Source: Paenibacillus typhae
Lineage (GTDB): Bacteria > Bacillota > Bacilli > Paenibacillales > Paenibacillaceae
NCBI RefSeq assembly: GCF_900099765.1
Contig: NZ_FNDX01000001.1
Span: 124,001 to 188,000 of the forward strand
Reading direction: 5' to 3'
Length of the DNA stretch: 64,000 nt
In this document: positions 44,117 through 53,932 of the stretch, piece after piece
Layout of the letters: every line of letters starts with the position of its first letter
Position numbering within the stretch: the first letter of the stretch is position 1
Translations under genes and position numbers: made by a program
Notes under the pieces: model-generated
What the model saw: only the letters and a program-made list of their open reading frames with translations
What the model was told of the DNA's origin: nothing
Database searches by the model: none

Positions 44117-45436
44117 ATGAATAAGTTATTAGTTCTACCTCAACCTTTACATCCTAAGCCTTTTTATGATGAGAGTTTAAGTGGATTTTTATTAAGATTC
44201 TCTCTGATCAATCGTATACCTCCAAGATTCTTGTATGGCAAATTAGAAAAATTTATGGAGAAACAAATAAGCAATTATTGTATTGATAGAGAAATCTTAA
44301 ATGATAGGGATTTGAAATTTATCGCCAATATATCCAATAATAAAATTGAAGATATTTCTAATATGAGGATAACTGAAAATAAAATCCATGGAAATCTAAT
44401 TTCGTATGATGATTTAGAGACTGTTAAGGCAAAAGTTTGTCCTTATTGTTTATCTGACATAGAATATATTAGAAAGATATGGCTCCTAAGTATTGTGACT
44501 GCATGCCCGCATCATAAAGTTCAATTAATAGATTGTTGTAGTATATGTTCTAAAGATATATCTTGGAGAAGAGGAAATTTATTCATATGTACATGCGGAC
44601 ATCGACATAAGAAAAGTCAGGCGCCAATAGCTGCAACTTCAACAGTTAAATTTTCCGAATTTATTTACTCTAAATGTAACTTATACAAAGATAATTTAAT
44701 CCTCAGCAACAATAGTTATTTTATAGATTGCGACTTATTAACTTTAAACTCAATGCTTCATTATTTAGGAAGAGAATTAACTACTGGATTGAGTGTTGAA
44801 AATAAATATAAGAGAGGAAATATATCTTTCTCAGAATATGTACAGTTCCAACTTGATGTAATTCAAATTTTAAAGAATTGGCCGGAAGGGTACAGAGACT
44901 TTCTTAGTAATTTACATCTCATTACAGATTTAACTCTAGATACTTTAGAGAATTCCCTTTATAAATTTCAAAGGCTACAACGTGGTAATTTAAAACCTTT
45001 AATAGAAGAATTTCATTTATACATGAAACCAATTGAAGAGAAAAAAGCATTGGAAGAAATTCAATCGTATAGACGAGCGCTAGCATCATTTAAAGTTGTG
45101 GAAAAGCAACTATCATTAAAAAGAAAGGCACAAGGCTTTTTAGGTTTAAAAGAAGTAGTAAAATTATTAGGATGTCAAGAATGGCATATAAGATTTTGGA
45201 TAGATAAAGGTTTTATGAAAAAATGTGGAGATAATAAATATTATAACGAGGTTACTTTAGAAAGCTTTCAGAAATTTAAAAGGACATATATAACTTTAAA
45301 AGATATCCAAAAAAAACTTAAAACTTCATATTCTCAATTATTAAGAAAAGGTATGATACCAGTGTCTGGATTGAAAATTGATGGTGGTAGAATGTATCTG
45401 TATCGAAAAAAAGATATTAAACTATTATTGAAATAG
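44117..45436 (+). CDS. tniQ: TniQ/TnsD-family target selector, shorter copy
   Basis: 439 residues. The TniQ N-terminal pattern (LPQPLHPKPFYDESLSGFLL) is followed by a Cys/His cluster: CPYCLSD, CPHHKVQL, CCSICSKD and CTCGHRHK, fitting TniQ zinc ribbons. A C-terminal winged-helix-like segment (FLGLKEVVKLLGCQEWHIRF) may contact DNA. TniQ/TnsD proteins link the TnsC ATPase to a chosen DNA site. ATG 44117 has GGAGGAG just upstream. It has its own terminator, separate from tnsABC. Confidence 0.85.
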   Translation: MNKLLVLPQPLHPKPFYDESLSGFLLRFSLINRIPPRFLYGKLEKFMEKQISNYCIDREILNDRDLKFIANISNNKIEDISNMRITENKIHGNLISYDDLETVKAKVCPYCLSDIEYIRKIWLLSIVTACPHHKVQLIDCCSICSKDISWRRGNLFICTCGHRHKKSQAPIAATSTVKFSEFIYSKCNLYKDNLILSNNSYFIDCDLLTLNSMLHYLGRELTTGLSVENKYKRGNISFSEYVQFQLDVIQILKNWPEGYRDFLSNLHLITDLTLDTLENSLYKFQRLQRGNLKPLIEEFHLYMKPIEEKKALEEIQSYRRALASFKVVEKQLSLKRKAQGFLGLKEVVKLLGCQEWHIRFWIDKGFMKKCGDNKYYNEVTLESFQKFKRTYITLKDIQKKLKTSYSQLLRKGMIPVSGLKIDGGRMYLYRKKDIKLLLK

Positions 45437-45514
45437 TAGTGTAGGTAAGTTAAGTATACCTAGCGAATTTTCTGACTAACCCCAAACAGTTTAATTATTT
45501 TATATAAGATCAAT

Positions 45515-45549
45515 AAAAGCATCTAGCTAAGTATAGCGGATGCTTTTTT
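45515..45549 (+). terminator. Terminator after the first tniQ
   Basis: AAAAGCATC pairs with GATGCTTTT, followed by T; the loop is 15 bases. The rest of 45437-45717 is AT-rich and should hold the tnsABC promoter. Confidence 0.7.
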
Positions 45550-45717
45550 ATGTGATTTACTTGTGTTTTTAAAGATGCCTCTAAATATATTAAGCTTTTA
45601 TCTGAATAAAATGGGTAAGTTTTAATAAAGGTTTATTTATGACCTTCAGTCTATTTAAATCCTATTAATTGTATATCTAATTTATAGATTGATAATAATA
45701 GATTTGAGGTGAGGTAT

Positions 45718-46362
45718 ATGGTAAAGCCAGCTAGAAAAATACCACCAAGTAGAGGCAAACACTCAAGATACGAAGTTCCGCTTATAAGAAAAAAATCTAT
45801 GATTTTATGTGAGGGGAGTATTGAACGTGATTATGTGAAGGTTCTAGATTTTGACCCAACAATAAATGAAATCATTAGCCAACCGATAGCAATTTTTTAC
45901 TCGTATCGAGGTAAAGTGCGTGTCTACTTTCCCGATTTTAAAGTAATTTTAAGTAATGGGAATGTATGGATAGTCGAAATTAAGCCTGCAGAAAAGCTTA
46001 GGAAAGAAGAGAATTTAATTAAATATGTAGTCGGAAAGCTCTACTGTGATCCAAGGGGATGGGAATACAAAGTTGTAACTGAGGATGAAATAAGACAGGG
46101 ATTTTTAATAAAAAATTTAAATGATCTTCGTAGTTTCGGTACTACGCAGGTTGATTACAAATTATTAATATACATTACACAAAAATTAAAAGAGGTAGGG
46201 ACATGCACAATTAAAGATTTATGCATTAGGTGTACAGAAATGGATAATGAGGATTTTTACAAGGGGATTTATTACTTAATTTATCATCACAACATTTATA
46301 TGGACTTAGTTAATCAAGAGTTGAATGATGATTCGGAAATAAGCATTCAACTGGAGGTGTAA
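45718..46362 (+). CDS. tnsA: TnsA endonuclease
   Basis: 214 residues. TnsA cuts the 5' ends of the transposon so that Tn7 moves by cut-and-paste. The restriction-enzyme-like active site is complete: Glu36 (SIERDY), Asp73 (FPDF), Glu87 and Lys89 (VEIKP). A C-terminal winged-helix-like domain follows, which in Tn7 contacts TnsC. ATG 45718 is chosen after GAGGTGAGG; a GTG at 45709 is possible. It is separated by 3 bases from tnsB. Confidence 0.92.
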   Translation: MVKPARKIPPSRGKHSRYEVPLIRKKSMILCEGSIERDYVKVLDFDPTINEIISQPIAIFYSYRGKVRVYFPDFKVILSNGNVWIVEIKPAEKLRKEENLIKYVVGKLYCDPRGWEYKVVTEDEIRQGFLIKNLNDLRSFGTTQVDYKLLIYITQKLKEVGTCTIKDLCIRCTEMDNEDFYKGIYYLIYHHNIYMDLVNQELNDDSEISIQLEV

Positions 46363-46365
46363 ATT

Positions 46366-48486
46366 ATGGAGGCTTTCGCTTTAATTCCAGGAATGCAGTT
46401 TAAAATGGATGATGACAAGTATCTTATTCGTAAATGTCTCGAAAATGACGATATTGAACTTTCAAACTTATCGTACAACAGCGTGGAGATATTCTCAACA
46501 AATGAATTGTTAGAAGCATGGTATGAAAAGCGGCTTATACCAAGAAAAGAATTAGCTATTCAAATGTTACCACGCTTGATGGATCCAGCACTGATTTCAG
46601 ATGAAGAAAATAAAATCATGGAAAACCGCTTCAAAGTTTTAGAACCAGTTATTAAAGGATTAATAAAACCGGAAGATATTAGAAATTACGTAGATTCGTT
46701 ACCAGTAGAGTTGAAACTTAGTATTGGTTCGTTTTCCATGCTATACAAATGGAAAAAGAAATATATAGAGACAGGTGATAAAAGGTCTTTACTCTCTACA
46801 GGACGATCTCAAAAGCGCGGTTTATATACGGACCCCATTGTTATTTCTCTGATTGAAAAAATGCTTCGTGATGAAGAGAGAACAGGTTTAACGACAACTA
46901 TTCGGGATAAACACATCAGTCTAAAAGGACAAATTGAGGAACTTAATAAATTCCGAGAAAAGAATGACCGAATTAAACCTTGTGGCCAAACCACTTTATT
47001 CCGCATTATACAAGATAAGACTAATAGTCGAGCGAAAGATCGATCAAGACATGGACCAGTACAGGCGGCACTAAATATGAATGGTTCAACCTCAGAGCTA
47101 GTTGTAAAACGGCCATTAGAACGTGTTGAAGTTGACTGGACGCCTATTGACTTACTAATTGTTGATTTAGAAACATTAAAGCGAGTGCGTTATTATCTCA
47201 TATACGCAATTGACGTATTTAGTGACTATCCTCTTGGTTTTTACATCTGCCCTAATGAACCGAATTCAAAAGATATCTTGCAGTGCCTACTACATGCAAT
47301 GTTACCTAAACTTCATCTGAAAAAATTATATCCAGATTTAAAACATGATTGGACGGCTTTTGGTGTTCCTGAGGTAGTGGTAGTAGATAATGCTAAAGCA
47401 AATGAATCAGGAGACCTCAAAGAAATATTAGGTTTAATTAATGTCGAAGTGCAATTTTGTCCTGTTAAAACAGGGCATTATAAAGGGACGATCGAGAGAG
47501 GTTTGCAAACGGTTAATCGTATTTTACACAAATATCCAGGAACTACTTTTTCTAATCCGCAAGAAAAATCCCAGTATAAGTCTGAAGAAGAAGCTTGCAT
47601 TGATATGCTTACTCTTTTAAATATCATTCATATCATTTTTATTGAAAAGATTGCCAATGATTACAGTTTGGCTGTTGGAGGAACTCCTGATTTTGTATGG
47701 AGGGAAGGCCTCAAAGAACTAAAAGTTCATAGAAAAATACCATTTAGTAAAGAGGAGCTAATTATACTCTTAGGTTCAGGAACAGAGTATCGGTCAATTT
47801 CGAATAAAGGAATTAAAATTCAATCACAGCACTTTACTAGTCCCTCGCTTATGGAACTAGCAGATAGAAAAAAACGAAGAAAAGATAAAGAAGATGTCAG
47901 AGTACGCTTTAATAAAGCTGATATGAGAATAATCTATGTTTATGATGAAGAAAATAAGCAATATATCGAGGTATATCCTACTAAGAATAGTCTGCAAAAT
48001 AAAAATATTAATGATTTGTATCCGGTACATTATGATCAATTGCATTCTATCTCTTATAATAATGGGCAAAATTATCGTGATTTTAATACATCTGATTTAT
48101 ATCATGCAGATCAAGCCATTAAAAGGCTAATTACTGAAAGTGCGGGGAGATTAAAGGTAGTTGAACAATTACCTAAAGATGAGCGTGCAGAAATAATGTC
48201 GAAAAATTTGTCAGCAGCCCATGTTACATTTGATGCTCAGTTAGCACCTAATGATTTAGAGTCTATCCGTTTAGTGGACGAGGCATCAGAACATATTAAA
48301 GAGTATAAAGAGAAGTTTAAAAGGAAGAGAAAGAGTAAAGATACCCCATCAGACAAGAATACAGGAAACAAAAAAACTAGCTTTAAAACACCATCAGTGA
48401 GCCAATCAACTTTGGTTAATACTGATTCAGAACTGGAATTAATGCCATACGATACTGTTTATAACATTAATGAAGGAGAAAAATAA
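46366..48486 (+). CDS. tnsB: TnsB transposase (DDE, retroviral-integrase type)
   Basis: 706 residues. TnsB binds the end repeats and joins the 3' ends to target DNA. The DDE triad is Asp257 (VEVDWTPID), Asp341 (VVDNAKAN) and Glu377 (GTIERG), with a 35-residue D-E spacing. N-terminal helix-turn-helix domains precede (SFSMLYKWKKKYIETGDKRS) and a C-terminal Lys-rich tail probably contacts TnsC. No stops or frameshifts, so it looks functional. Confidence 0.94.
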   Translation: MEAFALIPGMQFKMDDDKYLIRKCLENDDIELSNLSYNSVEIFSTNELLEAWYEKRLIPRKELAIQMLPRLMDPALISDEENKIMENRFKVLEPVIKGLIKPEDIRNYVDSLPVELKLSIGSFSMLYKWKKKYIETGDKRSLLSTGRSQKRGLYTDPIVISLIEKMLRDEERTGLTTTIRDKHISLKGQIEELNKFREKNDRIKPCGQTTLFRIIQDKTNSRAKDRSRHGPVQAALNMNGSTSELVVKRPLERVEVDWTPIDLLIVDLETLKRVRYYLIYAIDVFSDYPLGFYICPNEPNSKDILQCLLHAMLPKLHLKKLYPDLKHDWTAFGVPEVVVVDNAKANESGDLKEILGLINVEVQFCPVKTGHYKGTIERGLQTVNRILHKYPGTTFSNPQEKSQYKSEEEACIDMLTLLNIIHIIFIEKIANDYSLAVGGTPDFVWREGLKELKVHRKIPFSKEELIILLGSGTEYRSISNKGIKIQSQHFTSPSLMELADRKKRRKDKEDVRVRFNKADMRIIYVYDEENKQYIEVYPTKNSLQNKNINDLYPVHYDQLHSISYNNGQNYRDFNTSDLYHADQAIKRLITESAGRLKVVEQLPKDERAEIMSKNLSAAHVTFDAQLAPNDLESIRLVDEASEHIKEYKEKFKRKRKSKDTPSDKNTGNKKTSFKTPSVSQSTLVNTDSELELMPYDTVYNINEGEK

Positions 48487-48487
48487 T

Positions 48488-49498
48488 ATGACCAAGATGT
48501 TTTTTGAACCACTTAATGGAAAACGGATATCTGAAAAGGAATTTAATTTAAGATATGCTCATATAGAGTCTTTAAGAGTAGTGCATCCAAAGTTTTCCGA
48601 GATTAAATCAGAGGTAACTAAAATTCATAATCTCTCAAAAGCCAATGTTAAGGCAGAACAATTATGTATTATTGGACAAACTGGTGCTGGTAAATCGTCT
48701 ATTATAGAGCTGTATGCCTCCAAATATCCACATGTAGAGGAAGAAGAACGAACTCATATTCCAGTTCTACTTGTCAGCGTGCCTCCAAGAGCTAAATCTC
48801 CTAGGGTTTTAGCTTCAAAAATACTTCGTGAAATGAAAGATCAATTTTTTGATTCTGGTTCTGAAGAACATATGACCCATCGTATCTGTAATTACGTTGA
48901 TAAGTGTGATATTAAGATGATATTTCTGGACGAATTTCACCATTTGATTGATAGGGATACAGATTACGTCCTTGCAAGCGCCTCTGACTGGCTGAAAACA
49001 TTTATAGACAAGGTTAAAATTCCAGTAGTGCTTGTTGGATTACCTGAGTCAGAGCGAATATTCTCATATAATGAACAATTAGATGGACGTTATCCTAATC
49101 GTATGGTGCTACCCCCATTTTCTTACAGTTCTAAAAAGGATATAATTGAATTTAGGCGATTTCTCGTATCTATTGATGATAAATTACCATTATCAGAGCT
49201 TTCAAATTTATCGGATCCTGAATTAGCAGCGAAAATATTTTATTTCTCTTTTGGTGTTCCAAGATATGTAATGAACTTACTTAAAAGTGCGACTGAAATC
49301 TCACTTAATAAGGGCAAGGATCTAATAACTGAGATAGAATTACGAGATGCATTCAACAGAATTACTCGATCTACACGTCCATATGCTATAAACCCCTTTG
49401 AAAACACAAAATTTCATTTAATGGATGAGATTGAGAAAGAGAAAAAAATTCATGAACAGCTTTTTCAGTCTGAGCCTAAGAAAGGAAAAAGAAAATGA
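48488..49498 (+). CDS. tnsC: TnsC AAA+ ATPase (transposition regulator)
   Basis: 336 residues. TnsC forms filaments on DNA, links TniQ to TnsAB and gives target immunity. Walker A GQTGAGKS (63-70) and Walker B MIFLDEFHH (Asp148, Glu149) are intact, with a sensor 1 stretch VVLVGLPESE and an arginine-rich region afterwards. GAAGGAG is 9 bases before ATG 48488, which is 1 base after the tnsB stop, so tnsABC is one operon. Confidence 0.92.
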   Translation: MTKMFFEPLNGKRISEKEFNLRYAHIESLRVVHPKFSEIKSEVTKIHNLSKANVKAEQLCIIGQTGAGKSSIIELYASKYPHVEEEERTHIPVLLVSVPPRAKSPRVLASKILREMKDQFFDSGSEEHMTHRICNYVDKCDIKMIFLDEFHHLIDRDTDYVLASASDWLKTFIDKVKIPVVLVGLPESERIFSYNEQLDGRYPNRMVLPPFSYSSKKDIIEFRRFLVSIDDKLPLSELSNLSDPELAAKIFYFSFGVPRYVMNLLKSATEISLNKGKDLITEIELRDAFNRITRSTRPYAINPFENTKFHLMDEIEKEKKIHEQLFQSEPKKGKRK

Positions 49499-49560
49499 TT
49501 TTCTGATTAAATATTAGCTCAAAATGAAAGTTATCTCCTCTCTGATAAGTAAGTAAGATG

Positions 49561-49588
49561 CCTACTAATTTTAGTAGGTTTTTTTTGT
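49561..49588 (+). terminator. Terminator after tnsABC
   Basis: CCTACTAA pairs with TTAGTAGG directly, then a run of eight T. Confidence 0.85.
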
Positions 49589-49658
49589 TTTGTCTTACTA
49601 GAATAAAGCGTTAATTAATCGGAAATACTAGAGTTATGACGATTTTTTTGGAGGGAGA

Positions 49659-51359
49659 ATGTTGCGATTACTATTAAGACCAAGGATTAATGATGAGGAA
49701 AGTTTAGTGGGTTATGTTGAACGTATTTCTGCTCGAAATTGTTGTAAAGATAGTTTGGGGATTTATCACCTACTTTATTCTTCTACAAGAGATTTACAAA
49801 ATAATATGTTTTCTAATGAGGATGCGATAATATTAGAAGATTTAACTGGTCAAATTAGTGATGTTTTAACATCGAAAAGTTATTTTCAGTGGATTGTTTC
49901 ACATCAGTCTAGTAGTAATTATGTTTTGAGGAATCAAATAAAATTTTGCCCAGAGTGTGTGAAAATAAAGGGAATTCATAAATACATTTGGGGATTCCAC
50001 CCGGTTTGTATTTGTCTAGAGCATCAAAGAAATCTAATTAACCTTTGCCCGAAGTGTAATAAAAATATTACTCTAACTGAATTATTAAGATCAGGAATAT
50101 GTAAAAGATGCAGTTGTAAAATCCTAACTGACGCTAAGAATGAATCAATTATTTCACCTGAATATATTTCTTCACAGACATTAATCCAACGGTGTTTTCT
50201 TGAAGGAGATCCGTTACTTAGAAATATTAACATAAGAAACACAGAAGATTTTTTTTGCTTGGCCAAAATGTCCTTTCATATACTGGAAGGTCTCCAAAGC
50301 TTTTTAAATGAAGAGCATCTCTTAATTAACGCATTTACAAATAAGCGAAATGGAAGTTTAGATAATCAAAAAAGCTTAATTTCATGGGGGAATTTCGTGT
50401 GGATGTATGATAATTTTCCTATGAATTATTATCAGGTACTTAATGAGTTTTCAAAAAAGAATAGGAAGACATTATATGAACAGAAAAGCAGGTATGAGGA
50501 ATTAATGGTAAATAAAGAGTTTTCAATCATAAGAAAAGCATATGAGCATTTCTGGATTGGAAAGCTGAATGAGGGAAGTATCAGAAAAGATTTTTCAGTT
50601 TTTAAATCCAACGAACAATTAATAAAAAAGCGCACTGCTTTAAGAAGAGAAGAAGTTAAACACGCTACAGGAATGGGCTATAGAAAAATGAATAGACTCC
50701 GAGAAATTGGAAAGCTTGATTTGCAATTAAATGGATTTGGCAATCAACATAGGTATATTGTTAGCCAAGATTCACTCAATAAAGTAATTGAAGATCGAAA
50801 TACCTACATACATAAACATGAGGCTGCATCAATTCTTGGAATTACAAGTGATTCAATTACTCTTTTAATTAAAGCAGAAATTCTCCAAGAGTATGAAACT
50901 TCATATGCACATAACAAAATGATGTTAAAAAGAGATATAGAAGATCTGCTTCAGGAGTTTTCTGGTACTTATCAACCATCTTTCAAGGGGATTTCATTTC
51001 ACGATGCACTAATCAAATATTCTGTGATTGGACTTAAAATTGTTGATCTTATGCGTTTTACAAAAGATGAGATTTTACATCCTAGAATAAAGTGTCTCAA
51101 TGGAACACTAGCTGACGTTTCGTATTCGGATTATGAATTGGAAAGATGCATTAGAAGATTGAAAGAGGAACGTAGGGAAACGAAAGGTTATTATTTCTCC
51201 GAAATAATGAAAATACTGCATATTGGGGAGAAGAGATTGAAGTTGTCACTAATTGAGAAGCAAATCGAACCTGATGAAATAATTATTTTTAAAGATGGAC
51301 GTAAAAGATATCTTTATTTTCTCTCAAAAGTTGAGGAGATAAGAAGAGCATTGAGATGA
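49659..51359 (+). CDS. tnsD: TniQ/TnsD-family target selector, longer copy
   Basis: 566 residues. It starts MLRLLLRPRINDEESLVGYV with GGAGGG upstream. The zinc-binding part has CPECVKIKG, CLEHQRNL, CPKCNKN and CKRCSCK. A long C-terminal region carries at least two helix-turn-helix-like segments (EVKHATGMGYRKMNRLREIG and HEAASILGITSDSITLLIK), as in TnsD proteins that read a specific chromosomal sequence. It is the more likely reader of the nrdJ attachment site, but this is inference. It is transcribed separately, after the tnsABC terminator. Confidence 0.86.
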   Translation: MLRLLLRPRINDEESLVGYVERISARNCCKDSLGIYHLLYSSTRDLQNNMFSNEDAIILEDLTGQISDVLTSKSYFQWIVSHQSSSNYVLRNQIKFCPECVKIKGIHKYIWGFHPVCICLEHQRNLINLCPKCNKNITLTELLRSGICKRCSCKILTDAKNESIISPEYISSQTLIQRCFLEGDPLLRNINIRNTEDFFCLAKMSFHILEGLQSFLNEEHLLINAFTNKRNGSLDNQKSLISWGNFVWMYDNFPMNYYQVLNEFSKKNRKTLYEQKSRYEELMVNKEFSIIRKAYEHFWIGKLNEGSIRKDFSVFKSNEQLIKKRTALRREEVKHATGMGYRKMNRLREIGKLDLQLNGFGNQHRYIVSQDSLNKVIEDRNTYIHKHEAASILGITSDSITLLIKAEILQEYETSYAHNKMMLKRDIEDLLQEFSGTYQPSFKGISFHDALIKYSVIGLKIVDLMRFTKDEILHPRIKCLNGTLADVSYSDYELERCIRRLKEERRETKGYYFSEIMKILHIGEKRLKLSLIEKQIEPDEIIIFKDGRKRYLYFLSKVEEIRRALR

Positions 51360-51545
51360 ATATCTGAGGTTTTTAACAGGGTGCAGATTCTGATTAAATA
51401 ATAAAACCTTGGAATGAAATGACTCTTTAGGAGCACATTTTAATTGAAATATCTTCTGAACTACACCGGGAAGAGTAGGCGAATCATTGTAGAATGGTAC
51501 TCTAAATAGTATTCTGGAAAAATAATATAATTGAAGGAGAAAAAA

Positions 51546-51809
51546 GTGAAAGAGCTGCCTAAGCCATACTTTATTGTTAATGAAAAAATATATTTTACTG
51601 ATCGAGTTGAAGAAGTATTTGTATTTAAAGCTGAAAGTGGTAAACAAGCTGATGCAATTGGCAACTTATTGAATGAAGCATATAAAGCTGCTTATCAGGA
51701 TGGCCTTGCTGCTTCCTTAAGTGAGGAGTCTAGAGAACTTAATCACACATTGATAACTTTATCAATTGAGAATACTCGGTTGAAAAAACTATTGAAGATG
51801 AGTGAATAA
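51546..51809 (+). CDS. Small protein with C-terminal coil, 87 residues
   Basis: GTG 51546 is 6 bases after AAGGAG; the TTG at 51531 overlaps that site. It begins MKELPKPYFIVNEKIYFTDR; the C-terminal part (LITLSIENTRLKKLLKMSE) looks like a short coiled coil. No family recognised. It lies after the last tniQ and may be cargo. Confidence 0.65.
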   Translation: MKELPKPYFIVNEKIYFTDRVEEVFVFKAESGKQADAIGNLLNEAYKAAYQDGLAASLSEESRELNHTLITLSIENTRLKKLLKMSE

Positions 51810-52152
51810 TTGCTAACGTTTCTTTGAAAAGGCCGATAAATCCCATGTAAGGACTATAGGACATTTAGTGACGAGATAAGTGTAATTAACTTTTGATTAA
51901 TAAAGGCGTACTTCTTTATCATATTAAAGCACATCTTTTTTCATTCTTTTCCCTAAAAGAAAGCAAACCACTAGCATTGCATTAACCCTGACAGAAGAAA
52001 AAGAGATGTTTAATATTTAGTTTAAATGAATATTTTAACATGTTGTTTTCCCTCCTGAGAATCAAAGAGAAGGAGGAGTTAAATGTAGGTCGCTTTTTGT
52101 AAATTAGATCCATATTTATATTCGAATTACTTTTTGCTCGGCCGGAGTTCTC
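51810..52152. other. AT-rich non-coding stretch
   Basis: Holds a motif (AAAGGCCGATAAATCCCATG) related to that at 42,777, and no gene. The left part of the decayed IS4-type element begins soon after. Confidence 0.4.
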
Positions 52153-53323
52153 CTACGCTTGTCCGAAAGATTTTTGGTTTCTGCCTCGTTCCTGCTGGTT
52201 TCCCTTTGGAGGTTCTTCGTACGCGAAGGATCTTTTCTTCCAAGGCAGACCACGGTAAATAGAGATAAATTCCATCAGTTTTAGTAACTGCCAGGGTGTT
52301 ATTTTGCGGGGCAGCGAAGTATTCATCTCTTGTACCAGCAGCGCTGTAATTAACGCCAGGAATAACTGATTCCAGATGGCTTGCGGCTTATAGCTATGCA
52401 CATGCACGACCCGTAAATGCTGCTTCATCCATTTGAAAAACAGCTCTATGAGCCAGCGGCATTTGTATATTTGAGCGAGTCCTCTGCTGACAGATTCCAA
52501 ATGGAAGTGACGAGACGGTAACGGCGGTCTTTTTCGTTCATGAACTTAATGAGCCGTAGTTCTTCCTTGTCAGCACGAGGGGCACTGCTCATATGGACCT
52601 TAGGATTCCGAAGAATTCGGCCTTCCGGCTCGAAAGTGGACTCCTCCAAAATAGTGGTAAAGGCCCGCTCTCGCAGACGCATGACAAATCGAATATCCTC
52701 TTTGCTCCAGCCCTCCATCTTTTTGTAGTCATCGTAGCCGCGATCCATGACGTAGGTCGTATCCGATGGAATGACGAGTTCGACGGCACATGCCCGGTCC
52801 CCTACATTGGCTGTCGTAGGCACCATGGCATCGGGAAAAATGACCTCAGGTGAGGCAGCAACGAGTCGCAGATGCATCTTGACACTGCTGGCTTTACGAC
52901 TCACCTGTGCCCAATTCCCCAAAGCTAGCGGCAACGAAATCGTGGAAGCATCTACAATGCTCAGTTTACCAATAGTTTTGGACATTCCCTCTAGAGAAGC
53001 CGTCCGCCGTTTGGCACGCAAGGCCAGTTGCTGAAGTGCCACTCCAGCAGTTCAGTGGGTAGACGATCCAACGAACGGGATAACTGGGAGCCACTGATGC
53101 TCTCGAGATGAAACAGACGCTGAAGTTCGGTTTGTGCACGAATCTGAGCTTCAATCTCGCTGTAAGAAGACCAGCGATTTAACTGGGCGGCAACGAAAAT
53201 GAAGATACTTTTCATCACGGTAAGCTTTTTGATGTAGTAATCGAACAGGGTCGGTTCCAGAACATTAACTGGAAGTAAAGATACGAAATGACGTATGACT
53301 GAATTTGGGTTAACGTTATCCAT
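52153..53323 (-). pseudogene. IS4-family transposase, broken by two frameshifts
   Basis: Three reverse frames together give one DDE transposase: 53323-52991 (N-terminal, LNRWSSYSEIEAQIRAQTEL), 53042-52446 (SIVDASTISLPL and VMDRGYDDY with the two Asp) and 52500-52153 (YKCRWLIELFFKWMKQHL with the Glu). The frame shifts fall near 53,040 and 52,480, so the protein cannot be made intact. The full element's ends were not identified. Composition is more GC-rich than the surrounding DNA. Confidence 0.85.
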
Positions 53324-53932
53324 TAGAGGCTTCTTTGTAAGGGGGGGGACAACGTGCCTACCTTCTTACATTAGAGTTTTTTTCTGTTTTTGGACAGTTA
53401 GTTTATCCCATTTAGTTAATGTCAGCTTTTATGCAACGCTATTGCATTTTATTCACTTTGCCTCGCTACAACTGCTGCAAATTTATTTTTCGTGGGAGAT
53501 TAATAGAGACTTGGCAGTCTAATAATATGGTGTAATTTTATATTAATTCCATAAGCTGTTTTCTGCAGAGACAGGTTGAGAGTGTGCTAAATGTACATTT
53601 TTTATAAAGGGAGTTAAAGCACGTATAAAAATTATATTAAGTGGTGAATTTAAACAAATAAAAAATATTGATAAACCAGAAGTTCAGGCTTATAATTAAT
53701 TTGCGAGTTATGGATAGTGATTGTTTAATTACAAGCTAGACCTGCTTGCACACCAAGAAATAGGCCGATTACTCAGCCTTTATTTCGTTGTGTGCGAGTG
53801 GGTCTTTATTTGTTTAAAGGAGCCATTCCTGTAATGAATTAATTTGAGGTTTGAACAAAAAAAGCGCCTCCTGTATGCTGGGTCATGGAATGTTGGCCAT
53901 TCACTGCCCGAATTAAAAGGAGGACGCTCACT
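53324..53932. other. Non-coding stretch between two IS elements
   Basis: A diverged 56-base segment (53449-53504) recurs at 63322-63378. The last part before 53,933 is the 5' region of the IS110-family element and may hold its promoter. No gene seen. Confidence 0.4.

Larger units (their letters stand above)
42657..51359 (+). mobile_element. Tn7-like transposon: right end and transposition module
   Basis: A tniQ-tnsA-tnsB-tnsC-tniQ block, AT-rich against its neighbours, all genes pointing away from the right-end repeats. The left end was not located by eye up to 64,000, so the element probably continues and later genes may be cargo. The end coordinate given is the end of the last transposition gene only. 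Confidence 0.8.

Noticed and set aside
46280..46300. ATCACAACA inside tnsA, matching the complement of the proposed transposon terminus.
   Set aside because: It lies within coding sequence and has no adjacent TnsB-like repeats; chance match.
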